Part shown: in pieces, positions 25,439 to 34,391 of the stretch | How positions within the stretch are numbered: the stretch's first letter is position 1 | Layout: each line of letters starts with the position of its first letter | Notes under the pieces: model-generated | What the model was told of the DNA's origin: nothing | What the model saw: the letters and a program-made list of their open reading frames with translations, nothing else | The model's database searches: none | Assembly (NCBI RefSeq): GCF_003386235.1 | Contig: NZ_QRDZ01000030.1 | Span: 58,655-122,654 of the forward strand | DNA: 64,000 nt | DNA from: Cohnella phaseoli | GTDB taxonomy: Bacteria; Bacillota; Bacilli; Paenibacillales; Paenibacillaceae | Reading direction: 5' to 3' | Translations under genes and position numbers: made by a program

Positions 25439-26545
25439 TTAACGAATCTTGCCCCGAGCATCGACGGCGATCATACGGTCGACCTTGTTTTCGCGAACGC
25501 CTTGAAGCTCGTTGTGAAGGTTGGTCGTCGTGCAGCAATGGTTCGGCAGGAATACCAGTTGGTCGCCGATCTCGAATTCAATGCCTTCCGGCACGTGCAC
25601 GTTGCCGTGTTCTTCGCTTAGCTTCTCTACATAAACGCCCGCGAAATCGCGAGAGGTACCGTATCCCGGCACATGCGCGCTGACGTCGCTGCTGAAGGTT
25701 TTCGAACCGGCATCGACGATAACGGTTCCCTTACGCGGAGTGCTGACGACTGTGGCTACTACGTGCATGGCGCATTCTTCAGGCGTAATAACGCCAATCG
25801 CGAGCTGTGCGATGTCCCCGAATACGTAAGCTCCCGGGCGAATTTCGGTCACCCCCTCGACATCTGCAATGTACTTGGAGGTTGGAGTCGAACCGACGCT
25901 AATCTCTTCGATATGAATTCCCGATTGCGCAAGCAACTGCTTAGTGCGGACAAGTCCTTCCGCTTCTACACGGGCGGCTTCCCGTACTTGTTCCGGCGTT
26001 TTCTTGCCATAAGCGAATCCGCCGTGCGTCATTAACCCAATCACTCGTACATGGGGGAGCTTGGCGATTTCCTGTACGAGCTGTGCCGTTTCCTCGCCCG
26101 GTTCTTTCCCGCAGCGGTTCAATCCGGTATTGACGTCGATATAGAGCTTAATAACTTTGCCGAGCGAACCGCCCAAATCGGACAGCCCTTGCGCCACTTG
26201 TACATTATCGGTGCTGACAATAACGTTAGCGCGTTCCATCAGCCGGGCTAATCTTCCGAGCTTAGCTTCGCCAACGATCGGAAAAGCGACGAGAAAGTCG
26301 GCTATGCCCGCATCCGCCAACACCTCGGCTTCTCCCAGCTTGGCTACCGTAATCCCGCACGCGCCGTAGCGCATTTGTTCCTGTGCAATCCAAACGCTCT
26401 TGTGCGTCTTGAAATGCGGCCGCAGCTTAACGCCGGCTTGGCGCGCCAATTCCGCAGTATGCCTTAAGTTTCGATCCAGAACGTCGAGATCGACCACTAC
26501 GGCAGGGGTTTCCAGCTCGGCCCACGGTTGTCGATGTTGTCGCAC
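25439..26545 (-). CDS. PLP-dependent D-threonine aldolase / D-serine dehydratase-like protein
   Basis: The N-terminal alanine-racemase-like barrel carries the PLP lysine region RPHFKTHK, and the small C-terminal domain carries the metal site PNHCCTT (His-x-Cys) of D-threonine aldolases and eukaryotic-type D-serine dehydratases. These enzymes split or dehydrate D-beta-hydroxy amino acids. It is the first gene of the operon with the M20 hydrolase. I prefer GTG 26545, with AGAGG upstream, over TTG 26581, which has no ribosome binding site. Which D-amino acid is used cannot be read from the sequence. Confidence 0.88.
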   Translation of the reverse strand: MRQHRQPWAELETPAVVVDLDVLDRNLRHTAELARQAGVKLRPHFKTHKSVWIAQEQMRYGACGITVAKLGEAEVLADAGIADFLVAFPIVGEAKLGRLARLMERANVIVSTDNVQVAQGLSDLGGSLGKVIKLYIDVNTGLNRCGKEPGEETAQLVQEIAKLPHVRVIGLMTHGGFAYGKKTPEQVREAARVEAEGLVRTKQLLAQSGIHIEEISVGSTPTSKYIADVEGVTEIRPGAYVFGDIAQLAIGVITPEECAMHVVATVVSTPRKGTVIVDAGSKTFSSDVSAHVPGYGTSRDFAGVYVEKLSEEHGNVHVPEGIEFEIGDQLVFLPNHCCTTTNLHNELQGVRENKVDRMIAVDARGKIR

Positions 26546-26702
26546 GTTTACCCGACCTCTCAAAGTGGTTTCATCTACCAAAACTAATGTTTTATTATTA
26601 TGAATGGTAACTGACGGCTAGTCGTTTGTAAATACAAAAGTTCAAGTTCTCCCCAGCTTGATTCGGGATGACGCCCAAGGAGTATGCCTTGCAATAAAGA
26701 TA

Positions 26703-26735
26703 AGGCGGACTGTCGAGAAATTCCCGACAGTCCGC
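26703..26735 (-). terminator. Terminator of the GntR-type regulator gene
   Basis: GGCGGACTGTCG and CGACAGTCCGCC form a perfect 12-bp stem right after the regulator stop at 26738. On the minus strand it is followed by TTATCTTTATT. Confidence 0.75.
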
Positions 26736-26737
26736 CC

Positions 26738-28129
26738 CTATATTAAACGTTCCATATGGTCGCATAACGTTTGTTCATCGATTAAATCGGACCAGTATTG
26801 CTTCAGGAGATTCTTTAGCGCGTAGAAAGAGGACATTGGCAAGTTCAGCTCCTGATGCGTGCGATAGGAAAACATGATTTCACGGAACAGGAAAAACCGG
26901 GCAGGGCGGTTAAGGCTGTCGCCTGATTCCAAAGGAGCTTCCGCCGCCGACTTTAACGCAGGCAAGCTGAGCGAACGATTACGCAGAATCGACTGCGCCC
27001 TGGGCGAGGTTAAATAGTCGGCGAAACACTTCGATGCTTGGAGCTGCTTCGAGTTGCGGTTGATCGCGATCCCGATCACGTTCAAGAGCGAGCGCGGCTC
27101 ATACATAAAGGGGATGGGGGAGAGGTCGTAGTCGATATTCATTTCTTTGAAGTCGTTGATGGCCATGTAATTCGTCAGAATCATAGATACTTTCCCTTGC
27201 GCAAAAAGTTCGTTAACGTCGTCGCTGTTCTCGGATAAATAGCGCGGGAATAAGTCGTGGCTGGTAATCAATCGTTTGCAAAGGCGAATGCTTTCCATCA
27301 ATCGGGAGCCGTCTAGTTGGAATGTTCCGTTAACGCTCGGTTCAAAGCGCATGCAGCTTTGGAGCAAAAAGGCGGGCCAACGATTGTCCGACAACAGATA
27401 GAAGTACAAGCCGTGTCGAACTCCCGGCACGGCAAGAGCGGACGCGTGTTTGACCACATCTTCCCATGTCCAGCTGCCGTCGGGCTCCGGAACATGGTTT
27501 TCTTGAAAATGAGAGCGATTATAAGCAAGCACCAGCGGGGAAAACACGACTGGCTTGGCCAATAGTTGCTGCTCGTCGATGAAAGCTTCCTGAGCAAAAC
27601 GGTATGACTGAGCTTCCGGACCCATAGGATTCAACGATTGCGCATACCCGTCTTCAAGCAATTGCTGGAAGTCAAGGTTGTTAAGCGTAAAGGTGTCGAG
27701 CAGGCCGTTATCCATATATTCTTCCACCGCTTTTATATAATCGACGGTAGAACGCAAAGGCATGGCTTTAATTCGGATCGATCGATGTAAGCTGTGAAAA
27801 TCGTCCAGAAGCGCCGACAGACTGAAATCCCGCTCGATCGAAGAGCTGTACCCGAATGAAACGGATACCGGAGCAACGGGGATATTGTCCGTTACGCGAC
27901 TGCCAACCCGGTCGACTTTGACGATTAGCCCTTCGCTAACCAGGATGTCGAGCCCTTTCCGAACCGATTTGTTGCTTAGCCCGTACTGCTCCGTGAGTAA
28001 CAGTTCAGAGGGCAGTAATTGTCCGGGGGGATAAACGCCATATAGAATGTCGGAACGCAAACTGTCGACCATATGCTGCAGGCGGAGTTGAAAGGACTTG
28101 CGACCCGTCTGAAAGCGAGGATTATCCAT
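26738..28129 (-). CDS. GntR helix-turn-helix fused to a solute-binding-protein-like sensor
   Basis: The first 75 or so residues are a GntR winged helix (LRSDILYGVYPPGQLLPSE, LTEQYGLSNKSVRKGLDIL, VSEGLIVKVDRVGSRV). The remaining 380 residues are not FCD or UTRA but look like a family 1 sugar-binding protein (VFSPLVLAYNRSHFQENHVPE, DGSWTWEDVVKHASAL, VSMILTNYMAIND, SPIPFMYEPRSLLNVIGIAINRNSKQ, CFADYLTSPRAQSILRN). No signal peptide is present, so the sensor works in the cytoplasm. It probably reports the imported ligand of the divergent operon. ATG 28129 is preferred (GAGGAAAGG upstream) to TTG 28138. Binding-protein domains are best known on LacI regulators; this is a different (family 1) type. 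Confidence 0.9.
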   Translation of the reverse strand: MDNPRFQTGRKSFQLRLQHMVDSLRSDILYGVYPPGQLLPSELLLTEQYGLSNKSVRKGLDILVSEGLIVKVDRVGSRVTDNIPVAPVSVSFGYSSSIERDFSLSALLDDFHSLHRSIRIKAMPLRSTVDYIKAVEEYMDNGLLDTFTLNNLDFQQLLEDGYAQSLNPMGPEAQSYRFAQEAFIDEQQLLAKPVVFSPLVLAYNRSHFQENHVPEPDGSWTWEDVVKHASALAVPGVRHGLYFYLLSDNRWPAFLLQSCMRFEPSVNGTFQLDGSRLMESIRLCKRLITSHDLFPRYLSENSDDVNELFAQGKVSMILTNYMAINDFKEMNIDYDLSPIPFMYEPRSLLNVIGIAINRNSKQLQASKCFADYLTSPRAQSILRNRSLSLPALKSAAEAPLESGDSLNRPARFFLFREIMFSYRTHQELNLPMSSFYALKNLLKQYWSDLIDEQTLCDHMERLI

Positions 28130-28184
28130 GAGACCCAACCTTTCCTCTATCGTTAATGTACATCGTAAAGCATATTTAAATGGT

Positions 28185-28199
28185 TGTACAGCAGATTGG
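28185..28199 (+). promoter_or_regulatory. Candidate operator, copy 1
   Basis: TGTACAGCAGATTGG, identical to a second copy at 28312-28326. A weaker version (TATACAGCAGG) lies at 28270-28280. The TGTACA core is palindromic. The three lie in the divergent promoter between the GntR-type regulator and the enolase-superfamily operon. Confidence 0.6.
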
Positions 28200-28217
28200 G
28201 GGAGGGGAAAGTGTTTG

Positions 28218-28246
28218 TTGACACTCTAGTAATTGTTTTGCTAAAT
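28218..28246 (+). promoter_or_regulatory. Candidate promoter of the 28365 operon
   Basis: A perfect -35 TTGACA (28218-28223), a 17-bp spacer and CTAAAT as a poor -10. It lies between the repeat copies at 28185 and 28270/28312, so regulator binding would flank it. Confidence 0.4.
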
Positions 28247-28311
28247 TCTTGATGTAATATAAGATGGTTTATACAGCAGGTAATGAAATTTGTTTCGTAT
28301 AATTTGATTTA

Positions 28312-28326
28312 TGTACAGCAGATTGG
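28312..28326 (+). promoter_or_regulatory. Candidate operator, copy 2
   Basis: Second perfect copy of TGTACAGCAGATTGG, 127 bp from the first and 38 bp before the start of the enolase-superfamily gene. An 11-base match (TGTACAGCAGA) also occurs inside that gene at 28768-28778. Confidence 0.6.
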
Positions 28327-28364
28327 AGCTTTTGTGAATAAAACTTGGAGGGAATACCGTTATC

Positions 28365-29672
28365 ATGATTCGGATCAGCGAAACAGAACATGGCATTATG
28401 AAGGAGCCGCTGCTGTCGCCTTTTGGTTTTAAAGGCGACTACTTAACGGAGCTGTGGCAGTCTGTCGTGGGTCTACGAGCGCAAGACGGGACTCTGGGTA
28501 TTGGAGTTGGCGTTCAAAGCGTGTTATGGTCGGACCCGCGGGTGTTCATGCATTACGGCGAAGCGACAGGGAATCGGCATATGGCGGATTTAACTCAATA
28601 TGCATTAAAGCTTGCGAGCGATGCGAAATTTCATACGCCGCTTGAGCTTATAGACCGTTTGTTTCCGGATGTGTATGAGTATGGCCGGAAATCGACCGGA
28701 ATTTCCGATCTTCGCGCCACATTCGCTTTGAATGCGCTAGTTGCCGTTGACCAAGCTGCTTGGGGGTTGTACAGCAGAGGGAAAGGGAAGAGCTTCGAGG
28801 AACTGGTACCGGATGAGTATCGACCCGCGTTATCGGAGAGGCAGCAGGAGCTCGCAAACATTCCGGTCGTTGGCTACGGATTATCGGAGGAATCGATTGA
28901 GCAGATTCTGAGGGAAGGGTATTTCCTTCTGAAGATCAAAATCGGAGCCGATCCTGACCGCGACGGCGATCAAGACAAAATGCTGGCATGGGACCAACAA
29001 CGGTTGTCGCATATCCATGACATTGCATCGCGTTATGAAACGACTTACACCCGGAACGGGAAAATCGCTTATTATCTGGATGCGAACGGCAGATACGACG
29101 GAAAGGAGCGCATGCTGCGTTTCCTGGAGCATGCGGATCGGATCGGCGCTTTGGAGCGGATCGTGCTGGTAGAGGAGCCTTTCGATGAGGCAGATGAAAT
29201 CGACGTCTCCGATGTGCCCGTACGGTTAGCGGCTGATGAGAGTGTACACGACGAACGGAATGCACGGATAAGAATCGATATGGGGTACGGCGCAATTGCA
29301 CTTAAGCCTGTCGCGAAGACGATGAGCGTAAGCCTGAAGGTAGCCAAGCATGCGCGCGATCGGGGCATTCCTTGTTTTTGCGCCGATCTGACCGCTAACC
29401 CGGTATTGGCGGATTGGAACAAAACGTTGGCTTCCTATCTCTCTCCCCTGCCGGAATTAAAGATAGGCGCGATTGAAATGAACGGACGTCAAAATTATCG
29501 CGACTGGGATCGAATGAAGAGCTGGCATCCTAATGCGGGTGCATCATGGACCGAGTCCCATGAAGGCATCTTTAGGTTGGACGAGAGCTTTTATGCAGCT
29601 AAGGGCGGCGCGCTGGAGATCAGTCCTTATTACGAAAAATGGCTATATGGCAAAGGAGATCAATCGGAATGA
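28365..29672 (+). CDS. Enolase-superfamily enzyme (mandelate racemase / dipeptide epimerase-like)
   Basis: A 435-residue protein with the superfamily barrel: lysine motif LLKIKIG near residue 187, metal ligands in YYLDANGRY, VLVEEPF and LAADES, and a second lysine in IALKPVAK. These enzymes take a proton next to a carboxylate and either epimerise or dehydrate sugar acids or dipeptides. It heads the plus-strand operon, with CTTGGAGGG before the ATG, and its stop overlaps the next start (ATGA). The context of three oxidoreductases and an importer favours a sugar-acid-like substrate. Confidence 0.9.
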   Translation: MIRISETEHGIMKEPLLSPFGFKGDYLTELWQSVVGLRAQDGTLGIGVGVQSVLWSDPRVFMHYGEATGNRHMADLTQYALKLASDAKFHTPLELIDRLFPDVYEYGRKSTGISDLRATFALNALVAVDQAAWGLYSRGKGKSFEELVPDEYRPALSERQQELANIPVVGYGLSEESIEQILREGYFLLKIKIGADPDRDGDQDKMLAWDQQRLSHIHDIASRYETTYTRNGKIAYYLDANGRYDGKERMLRFLEHADRIGALERIVLVEEPFDEADEIDVSDVPVRLAADESVHDERNARIRIDMGYGAIALKPVAKTMSVSLKVAKHARDRGIPCFCADLTANPVLADWNKTLASYLSPLPELKIGAIEMNGRQNYRDWDRMKSWHPNAGASWTESHEGIFRLDESFYAAKGGALEISPYYEKWLYGKGDQSE

Positions 29673-30598
29673 AATCGCTAAAGATAGGTCTTGTAGACTT
29701 GGATACTTCCCATCCGGGAAGCTTCGTTCCTTTGATTCGCGGCTTGGGGCATGAAGTGACCGGTGTATTCGATAGCGGGACGGTCTATCCGTCTGGATAC
29801 GCCGAAACGTTTGCCCGAGAACATCAGATTGACCATGCTTGTGAATCGCTGGAGGAATTGGCCGACCGGGTAGATGCGGTATTCATCCATAGCTGCAATT
29901 GGGATTTGCACGTGCGTCATGCACGACCTTTCGTTGAAGCCGGCAAAGCCGTATTCATCGACAAGCCGATGGCCGGGAATGTCGGGGACTTGCGACGTAT
30001 GATTGAATGGGCCAAGCAGGGCGCGGTCGTTACCGGAGGTTCGGCGTTGCGGTATTGCAACGAGGTTAAGGAATGGAAAGAGCGGAAAATCCCAGCCGAG
30101 GAATGGGTATACGGGTTTGTCGGCTGTGCGGTAGACGAATTCAACTATGGCGTTCACGCTTATTCGATGCTTCAAGGGTTGCTCGGACCGGGGATCGAAT
30201 CCGTGCGTTATTTGGGGGAGAACGTGCAGCGGCAGATCGAACTGACTTGGAAAGACGGCAGACAGGGGATCGTTAACATCGGGAAAACAGCCGGGTATTT
30301 GCCCTTCTACGCGACACTGGTTACGCAAAAACAAGTAGATCATATTGCCGTTGATAACAGTCGGTTGTATCAAGCGCTATTGGAGTCCGTACTTCCGTAT
30401 TTGGCGGGGGAAGCACCGGCGCCTGTGTCGTTCGAAGAGCTCGCAGAGACGGAAATGGCGGCAATCGCCGCGATCCTGTCCGCACAACAGGGAGGGAAGC
30501 TTGTTCGGTTGGATGGGATCCCGGCGGACTTTATCGGATACGACGGGGTGGCTTTTTCCAAATACTATAAGTCTTTGGTATTTTCTGAGAACAAATAA
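29669..30598 (+). CDS. Gfo/Idh/MocA-family oxidoreductase 1, divergent nucleotide motif
   Basis: A 309-residue protein. Fold and motifs follow Gfo/Idh/MocA: VDAVFIHSCNWDLH, AGKAVFIDKPMAGN (DKP in place of EKP) and a C-terminal beta-sheet half. The N-terminal strand reads LKIGLVDLDTSHPGSF, so the usual GxGxxG dinucleotide loop is replaced by a D-T-S-H sequence. It may bind NAD(P) in an altered way. ATG 29669 overlaps the previous stop by four bases, so it is coupled to the enolase-superfamily gene and probably acts on the same substrate. Confidence 0.85.
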   Translation: MKSLKIGLVDLDTSHPGSFVPLIRGLGHEVTGVFDSGTVYPSGYAETFAREHQIDHACESLEELADRVDAVFIHSCNWDLHVRHARPFVEAGKAVFIDKPMAGNVGDLRRMIEWAKQGAVVTGGSALRYCNEVKEWKERKIPAEEWVYGFVGCAVDEFNYGVHAYSMLQGLLGPGIESVRYLGENVQRQIELTWKDGRQGIVNIGKTAGYLPFYATLVTQKQVDHIAVDNSRLYQALLESVLPYLAGEAPAPVSFEELAETEMAAIAAILSAQQGGKLVRLDGIPADFIGYDGVAFSKYYKSLVFSENK

Positions 30599-30652
30599 CA
30601 GGGACCGACAAAGCCTGATTGCGAATTGCAACGCCCCAAAATCGTAGCATGG

Positions 30653-30870
30653 AGAGGGGCTGTCCCATAAGTAGGGTCGTACAAGATGATCGATTAAGAA
30701 GAAGTGCATGTATCTCCTGGAGACTGCCTCATACGTTCCTGAAATTACCTTATCACGGGTTTACCATTCGGATTTCAGGATCGTATAGCATCGTAGGGAG
30801 ATACATGCACGACAAACTTCTCTATCGATCATCTTTTTCGTACGACTATTTACTTATGAGAAAGCCCCTT
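30653..30870. repeat. Large imperfect palindrome (MITE-like element)
   Basis: Nested inverted arms: GGGGCTGTCCCATAAG / CTTATGAGAAAGCCCC at the outside, GTCGTAC..AAGATGATCGAT / ATCGATCATCTT..GTACGAC next, GTGCATGTATCTCC (30704-30717) / GGAGATACATGCAC (30797-30810), and ATACGTTCCTGAAAT / ATTTCAGGATCGTAT at the centre. The central part recurs at 37834-37886. The element has no coding capacity. The rest of this intergenic gap (30599-30652 and 30871-31091) shows only AT-rich sequence and the leader of the next gene. Confidence 0.8.
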
Positions 30871-31091
30871 TTTGTACGTTTACATTGAAACGATAGTGCA
30901 AAAAAAACGGAAGTATTGATAAAGCTAGCAAAAGGATTAAGCGATATGATTTGAGATAGAAATAACCATTACCTTTTGTGTCATTATGGATGTCATAAGA
31001 GGGGCGAGAAATGTAGAGGGAGTCATGCAGAAATTGGAAGATGCAATCGGCTATGCGAAGTCCAAATTATACTTGGAGGGTGTGTCGAGTC

Positions 31092-32543
31092 ATGAACAAA
31101 GCAAATCTACGAATCAAAAGGTTCGCAACTATTGCAAGTCTTTTTACGGTGTTCGCTCTTGCCGCTTGCGGAAGCAACAACGGAAACAACGGCGTATCCT
31201 CGCCGAGTAACGCGTCCGCGTCTCCCGAGTCCACTAACGAGCAAAACGAAAGCGCTTCACCTAAAAGCGACGTGAAGCTGACTTTATCGCATTGGAAGGT
31301 TTCATTCGATCCCGGCTTTAAGGCGGTAGCGGAAGCGTTCAAACAAAAAACCGGCATTACGGTCGAAACCCAAACGACAACTCCGGACGCGGCGTATAGC
31401 CAGAAGCTTATTGCTTCCGCTGCAGCAGGAAGCTTGCCGGACATCTGGGCGACGGACGCTTCTCCTGCGTATCGCGCATTTGACGGTAAGGCATACGAAT
31501 GGAGCGGCGAGCTAAGCAAGGACGAGGCGTGGAAAAATGGATTTCTTCCGGCAGCGCTGTCCGGCATTACGGTTGCTCAAGCCAATATCGATGCATGGGC
31601 AAAGGACGAAAAGGCCAGCGCGTGGCCAAAAGCGACAAAGCCCGGTCAAGTCTACGGCATTCCAATTGACGTAGGTGCGTTTTATATGATCTATGGCAAC
31701 AAGAAGATTGTAGAGCAGGCCGGTTTGGAAGCGAAAGAGCCTGCTACGTTCGAAGAATGGGTTTCCATGATGAAAACGGTCAAGGAAAAAACGGGTACTC
31801 CGGGATTCGTATTCGCAGGCAACGTCGGCGGTGTCTACAATGCATGGTTCCTTAACCTGGTCGACTATATGAAAAACGGCGAAGAATCTTTCACCAAGTT
31901 CATGAATAGAGAAGAAAAATTGTCCGATCCCAAGCACATGTGGGCGCTGAAATTCATCGAAGATTTAACGAAGGACGGTTTATTGCTGCCTGGGGCGGCT
32001 TCCTTGGATATCGATCCGGCGGATCAAGCGTTCGCTCAAGGCAAGGCGGCGTTCAGTCTGGGAGGTACGTTCACCTTTGCCAACCTTACCGCAATCGGCA
32101 TGAATCCGGACGATGTGTTCAGCTTCAGAGTTCCTGCTTTCGAGGGCTCGGTCTTTCCGGATGCGACGGTATCCCCGTTCCCGCTTGTGCAAATGGTTGT
32201 CAATAATGAAGGCCCCAACAAGGAAGCGGCAATCGAATTCGTTAAATTCCTGACTTCGGAGGAAGGCCAAGTTCTGTACGCGAACCATGCATACGATTTA
32301 CCTGCGGTGCAGATTAAAGACGGAAGCAAGCTTAATCCTTCCATTCAAGCTATGGCTTCATCGCTCAGCAGCGAGAGCAACTGGTGGTCGGAAAATCCGC
32401 TGATCTGGCAGCAGGTTTTCAAAGAGGACTGGAAAGTGTTTAGCGAGGGCATGGTTAAGATCATGCTCGGATCCAGCACGGCCGAAGCAGCGGCTGCCGA
32501 ATACGATAAGGCTGCGGCGGCCTACAAAAAAGCAAATCCTTAA
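31092..32543 (+). CDS. Sugar ABC transporter substrate-binding lipoprotein
   Basis: A 483-residue lipoprotein (lipobox FALAAC, then a Ser/Asn/Glu-rich linker) with family 1 binding-protein motifs: KLTLSHWKVSFDPGFKAVA, AAGSLPDIWATDASPAY, GVFYNKK-like FYMIYGNKKIVEQAGLEA and KAAFSLGGTFTFANLTAIG. ATG 31092 has TGGAGGG upstream; the longer frame from 31041 lacks a ribosome binding site. It captures the operon's substrate outside the cell for the two permeases that follow. It is related in fold to the sensor half of the regulator at 26738. Confidence 0.93.
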   Translation: MNKANLRIKRFATIASLFTVFALAACGSNNGNNGVSSPSNASASPESTNEQNESASPKSDVKLTLSHWKVSFDPGFKAVAEAFKQKTGITVETQTTTPDAAYSQKLIASAAAGSLPDIWATDASPAYRAFDGKAYEWSGELSKDEAWKNGFLPAALSGITVAQANIDAWAKDEKASAWPKATKPGQVYGIPIDVGAFYMIYGNKKIVEQAGLEAKEPATFEEWVSMMKTVKEKTGTPGFVFAGNVGGVYNAWFLNLVDYMKNGEESFTKFMNREEKLSDPKHMWALKFIEDLTKDGLLLPGAASLDIDPADQAFAQGKAAFSLGGTFTFANLTAIGMNPDDVFSFRVPAFEGSVFPDATVSPFPLVQMVVNNEGPNKEAAIEFVKFLTSEEGQVLYANHAYDLPAVQIKDGSKLNPSIQAMASSLSSESNWWSENPLIWQQVFKEDWKVFSEGMVKIMLGSSTAEAAAAEYDKAAAAYKKANP

Positions 32544-32572
32544 CAAATATCCATAACGCAATTGGATCAAGG

Positions 32573-32603
32573 AGAAAAGAGGGGGATGCGCCCCTTCTTT
32601 TCT
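32573..32603 (+). terminator. Attenuator-like hairpin between binding-protein and permease genes
   Basis: AGAAAAGAGGGG pairs with CCCC-T-TCTTTTCT with one bulged base and a six-base loop. The 3' arm is T-rich, so it may terminate part of the transcripts and lower permease expression. Confidence 0.6.
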
Positions 32604-32625
32604 GTCTTGCGGATGGGAGGAAGAG

Positions 32626-33555
32626 ATGAATTATCGGAAAGCCGCAAGGCGGGAAGCGCTGGCAGGGTATTTACTGATTGCTCCGGCTGTTGGGTTATTT
32701 ATCGTCATCGGTTTGTTTACGGTTCTTTTTTCAATCGTGCTATCCTTCTTTAGTTTGCCGCAAGGGCAGCTAATCTGGAATGCCAAGTTTGTCGGATTGG
32801 ATAATTTCAAAGACTTCTTGTCGGGCGGCAACTACATTTTATCCGGATTTTTCCGACAAGCGATCGTCAACAATTTGTGGATTGCGTTCGCCATGGTGGT
32901 TATCGTCATTCCTCTGGCGCTGATTATTGCGGTGTTATTGGAGAAAGCCACGAGAGGCGTACGTCTGTTTCGGACGATATTCCTTCTGCCTATGGTCACT
33001 TCTTCCGTGGCGATCTATTACGTTTGGCAAGGCTTATATGATCCGACCGGCTCCATTAACCAATTGTTGGCTTCCATCGGCCTTGATTCCTGGATCGCGA
33101 AGAACGGTTGGATCGGGGAAATGCATACCGCTTTACCGGCAATTATCGTTACGATCGTATGGGGGGCGCTTCCGCATAGCCTGATCCTGTATTTTGCAGG
33201 ACTGCAAGCCGTGGACACGCACTTGTATGAAGCGGCCGATATTGACGGTGCCAACGCTTGGCAGAAGCTGGTCCGAATTACGTGGCCGGTTCTCAAGCCG
33301 ATCACGGTTATCGTGATGATCATGAATCTGAACGTGGCTCTGCAAGTTTTCGACCAGATTTGGGTCATGACCAAAGGCGGTCCGGCTGGCGCAACGCAAG
33401 TCGTTAACGTACTCGTCTACCAACAGGCCTTTTTCCAGGATGGGAATATGGGCGTCGCGAATGCAATGGGCTGGACGATGTTCATGCTGACGTTTATATT
33501 GTCTTTGATTAGCTTGAAGCTATTCGGGGATAAGAAGGGAGAGGAATCGCATTGA
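32626..33555 (+). CDS. Sugar ABC transporter permease, MalF/UgpA type
   Basis: A 309-residue membrane protein with six helices, starting after GGGAGGAAGAG. The first helix is AGYLLIAPAVGLFIVIGLFT and the coupling motif is YEAADIDGANAWQKLVRITWPVLKP. It pairs with the next gene, which overlaps its stop by four bases. Confidence 0.93.
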   Translation: MNYRKAARREALAGYLLIAPAVGLFIVIGLFTVLFSIVLSFFSLPQGQLIWNAKFVGLDNFKDFLSGGNYILSGFFRQAIVNNLWIAFAMVVIVIPLALIIAVLLEKATRGVRLFRTIFLLPMVTSSVAIYYVWQGLYDPTGSINQLLASIGLDSWIAKNGWIGEMHTALPAIIVTIVWGALPHSLILYFAGLQAVDTHLYEAADIDGANAWQKLVRITWPVLKPITVIVMIMNLNVALQVFDQIWVMTKGGPAGATQVVNVLVYQQAFFQDGNMGVANAMGWTMFMLTFILSLISLKLFGDKKGEESH

Positions 33556-34376
33556 CCAAAGCCAAGACGGGCGCCCTTTACGGCCTTCTCCTGCTATGGA
33601 GCTTCCTCTGTCTTTATCCTTTGCTATGGATGGTAGGCGCTTCGCTGAAAGCTCCGATGGATGTCATGAGTACTTTTTCGCTGTTCCCGCAAGGAAAATG
33701 GCATTGGGAAACCTACGCGGAAGTGTGGAACCGACTGAATTTCTTCTCTTACTTCTGGAACAGCGTTATTGTGACGCTATCCACGCTGATCGGCATTAAC
33801 GTGCTCTACTCTATGGCTGCTTTCGCCTTTGCGAAGCTGCGTTTTCCGGGCAACAATGCGCTGTTCGTCCTCTTTCTCGGAATGATGTTCGTCCCGGGAA
33901 TTACGGTCATGGTGCCGCTCTATTTGACGGAAAATTATTTAGGCATTTTGAATACGTATATCGGCTTAATTCTGCCCTCCATTAATGGCGCGGCGCCGAT
34001 GGCGATCTTCCTGTTTCGCAACTATTTTCGCAGCATTCCCCATGAATTGTTCGAATCGGCCAAGATGGAGGGAGCAGGCATTATGCGCACCTTGCTTCAA
34101 ATTTATTTGCCGCTCTCGGTACCCATTCTTGCGACGCTTACCGCGATTAATTTTCTAGGCTCATGGAACAGCTTGATTCTTCCGATGGTCATTCTCAGCG
34201 ATCAAAGCTTGTTTACGTTGCCGATCGGAGTCATGCTGCTCGATTCCGGCGTATTCCGGCAATGGAATGTTCTAATGGCGGGGGCGTTAATATCGATCGT
34301 TCCGATCTTGCTTTGTTTCGGTTTCCTGCAGAAATATTACATTAAAGGCTTGTCCGCCGGGGCAGTTAAAGCGTAA
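33552..34376 (+). CDS. Sugar ABC transporter permease, MalG/UgpE type
   Basis: A 274-residue permease from TTG 33552 (TTGA overlap with the upstream stop). It carries the coupling motif FESAKMEGAGIMRTLLQIYLP and ends LSAGAVKA, typical of the family. It forms the second half of the channel. As with the other importers in the window, no ATPase gene is present. Confidence 0.92.
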   Translation: MTKAKTGALYGLLLLWSFLCLYPLLWMVGASLKAPMDVMSTFSLFPQGKWHWETYAEVWNRLNFFSYFWNSVIVTLSTLIGINVLYSMAAFAFAKLRFPGNNALFVLFLGMMFVPGITVMVPLYLTENYLGILNTYIGLILPSINGAAPMAIFLFRNYFRSIPHELFESAKMEGAGIMRTLLQIYLPLSVPILATLTAINFLGSWNSLILPMVILSDQSLFTLPIGVMLLDSGVFRQWNVLMAGALISIVPILLCFGFLQKYYIKGLSAGAVKA

Positions 34377-34391
34377 AAGGGGGTGGCTGCT

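Noticed and set aside
28768..28778. Third full operator inside the enolase-superfamily gene
   Set aside because: Only 11 of 15 bases match and the sequence is explained by the codons for Leu-Tyr-Ser-Arg, so chance is likely; kept only as a remark.
30653..30870. Insertion sequence
   Set aside because: No transposase frame lies within the inverted arms and the element is only about 220 bp.
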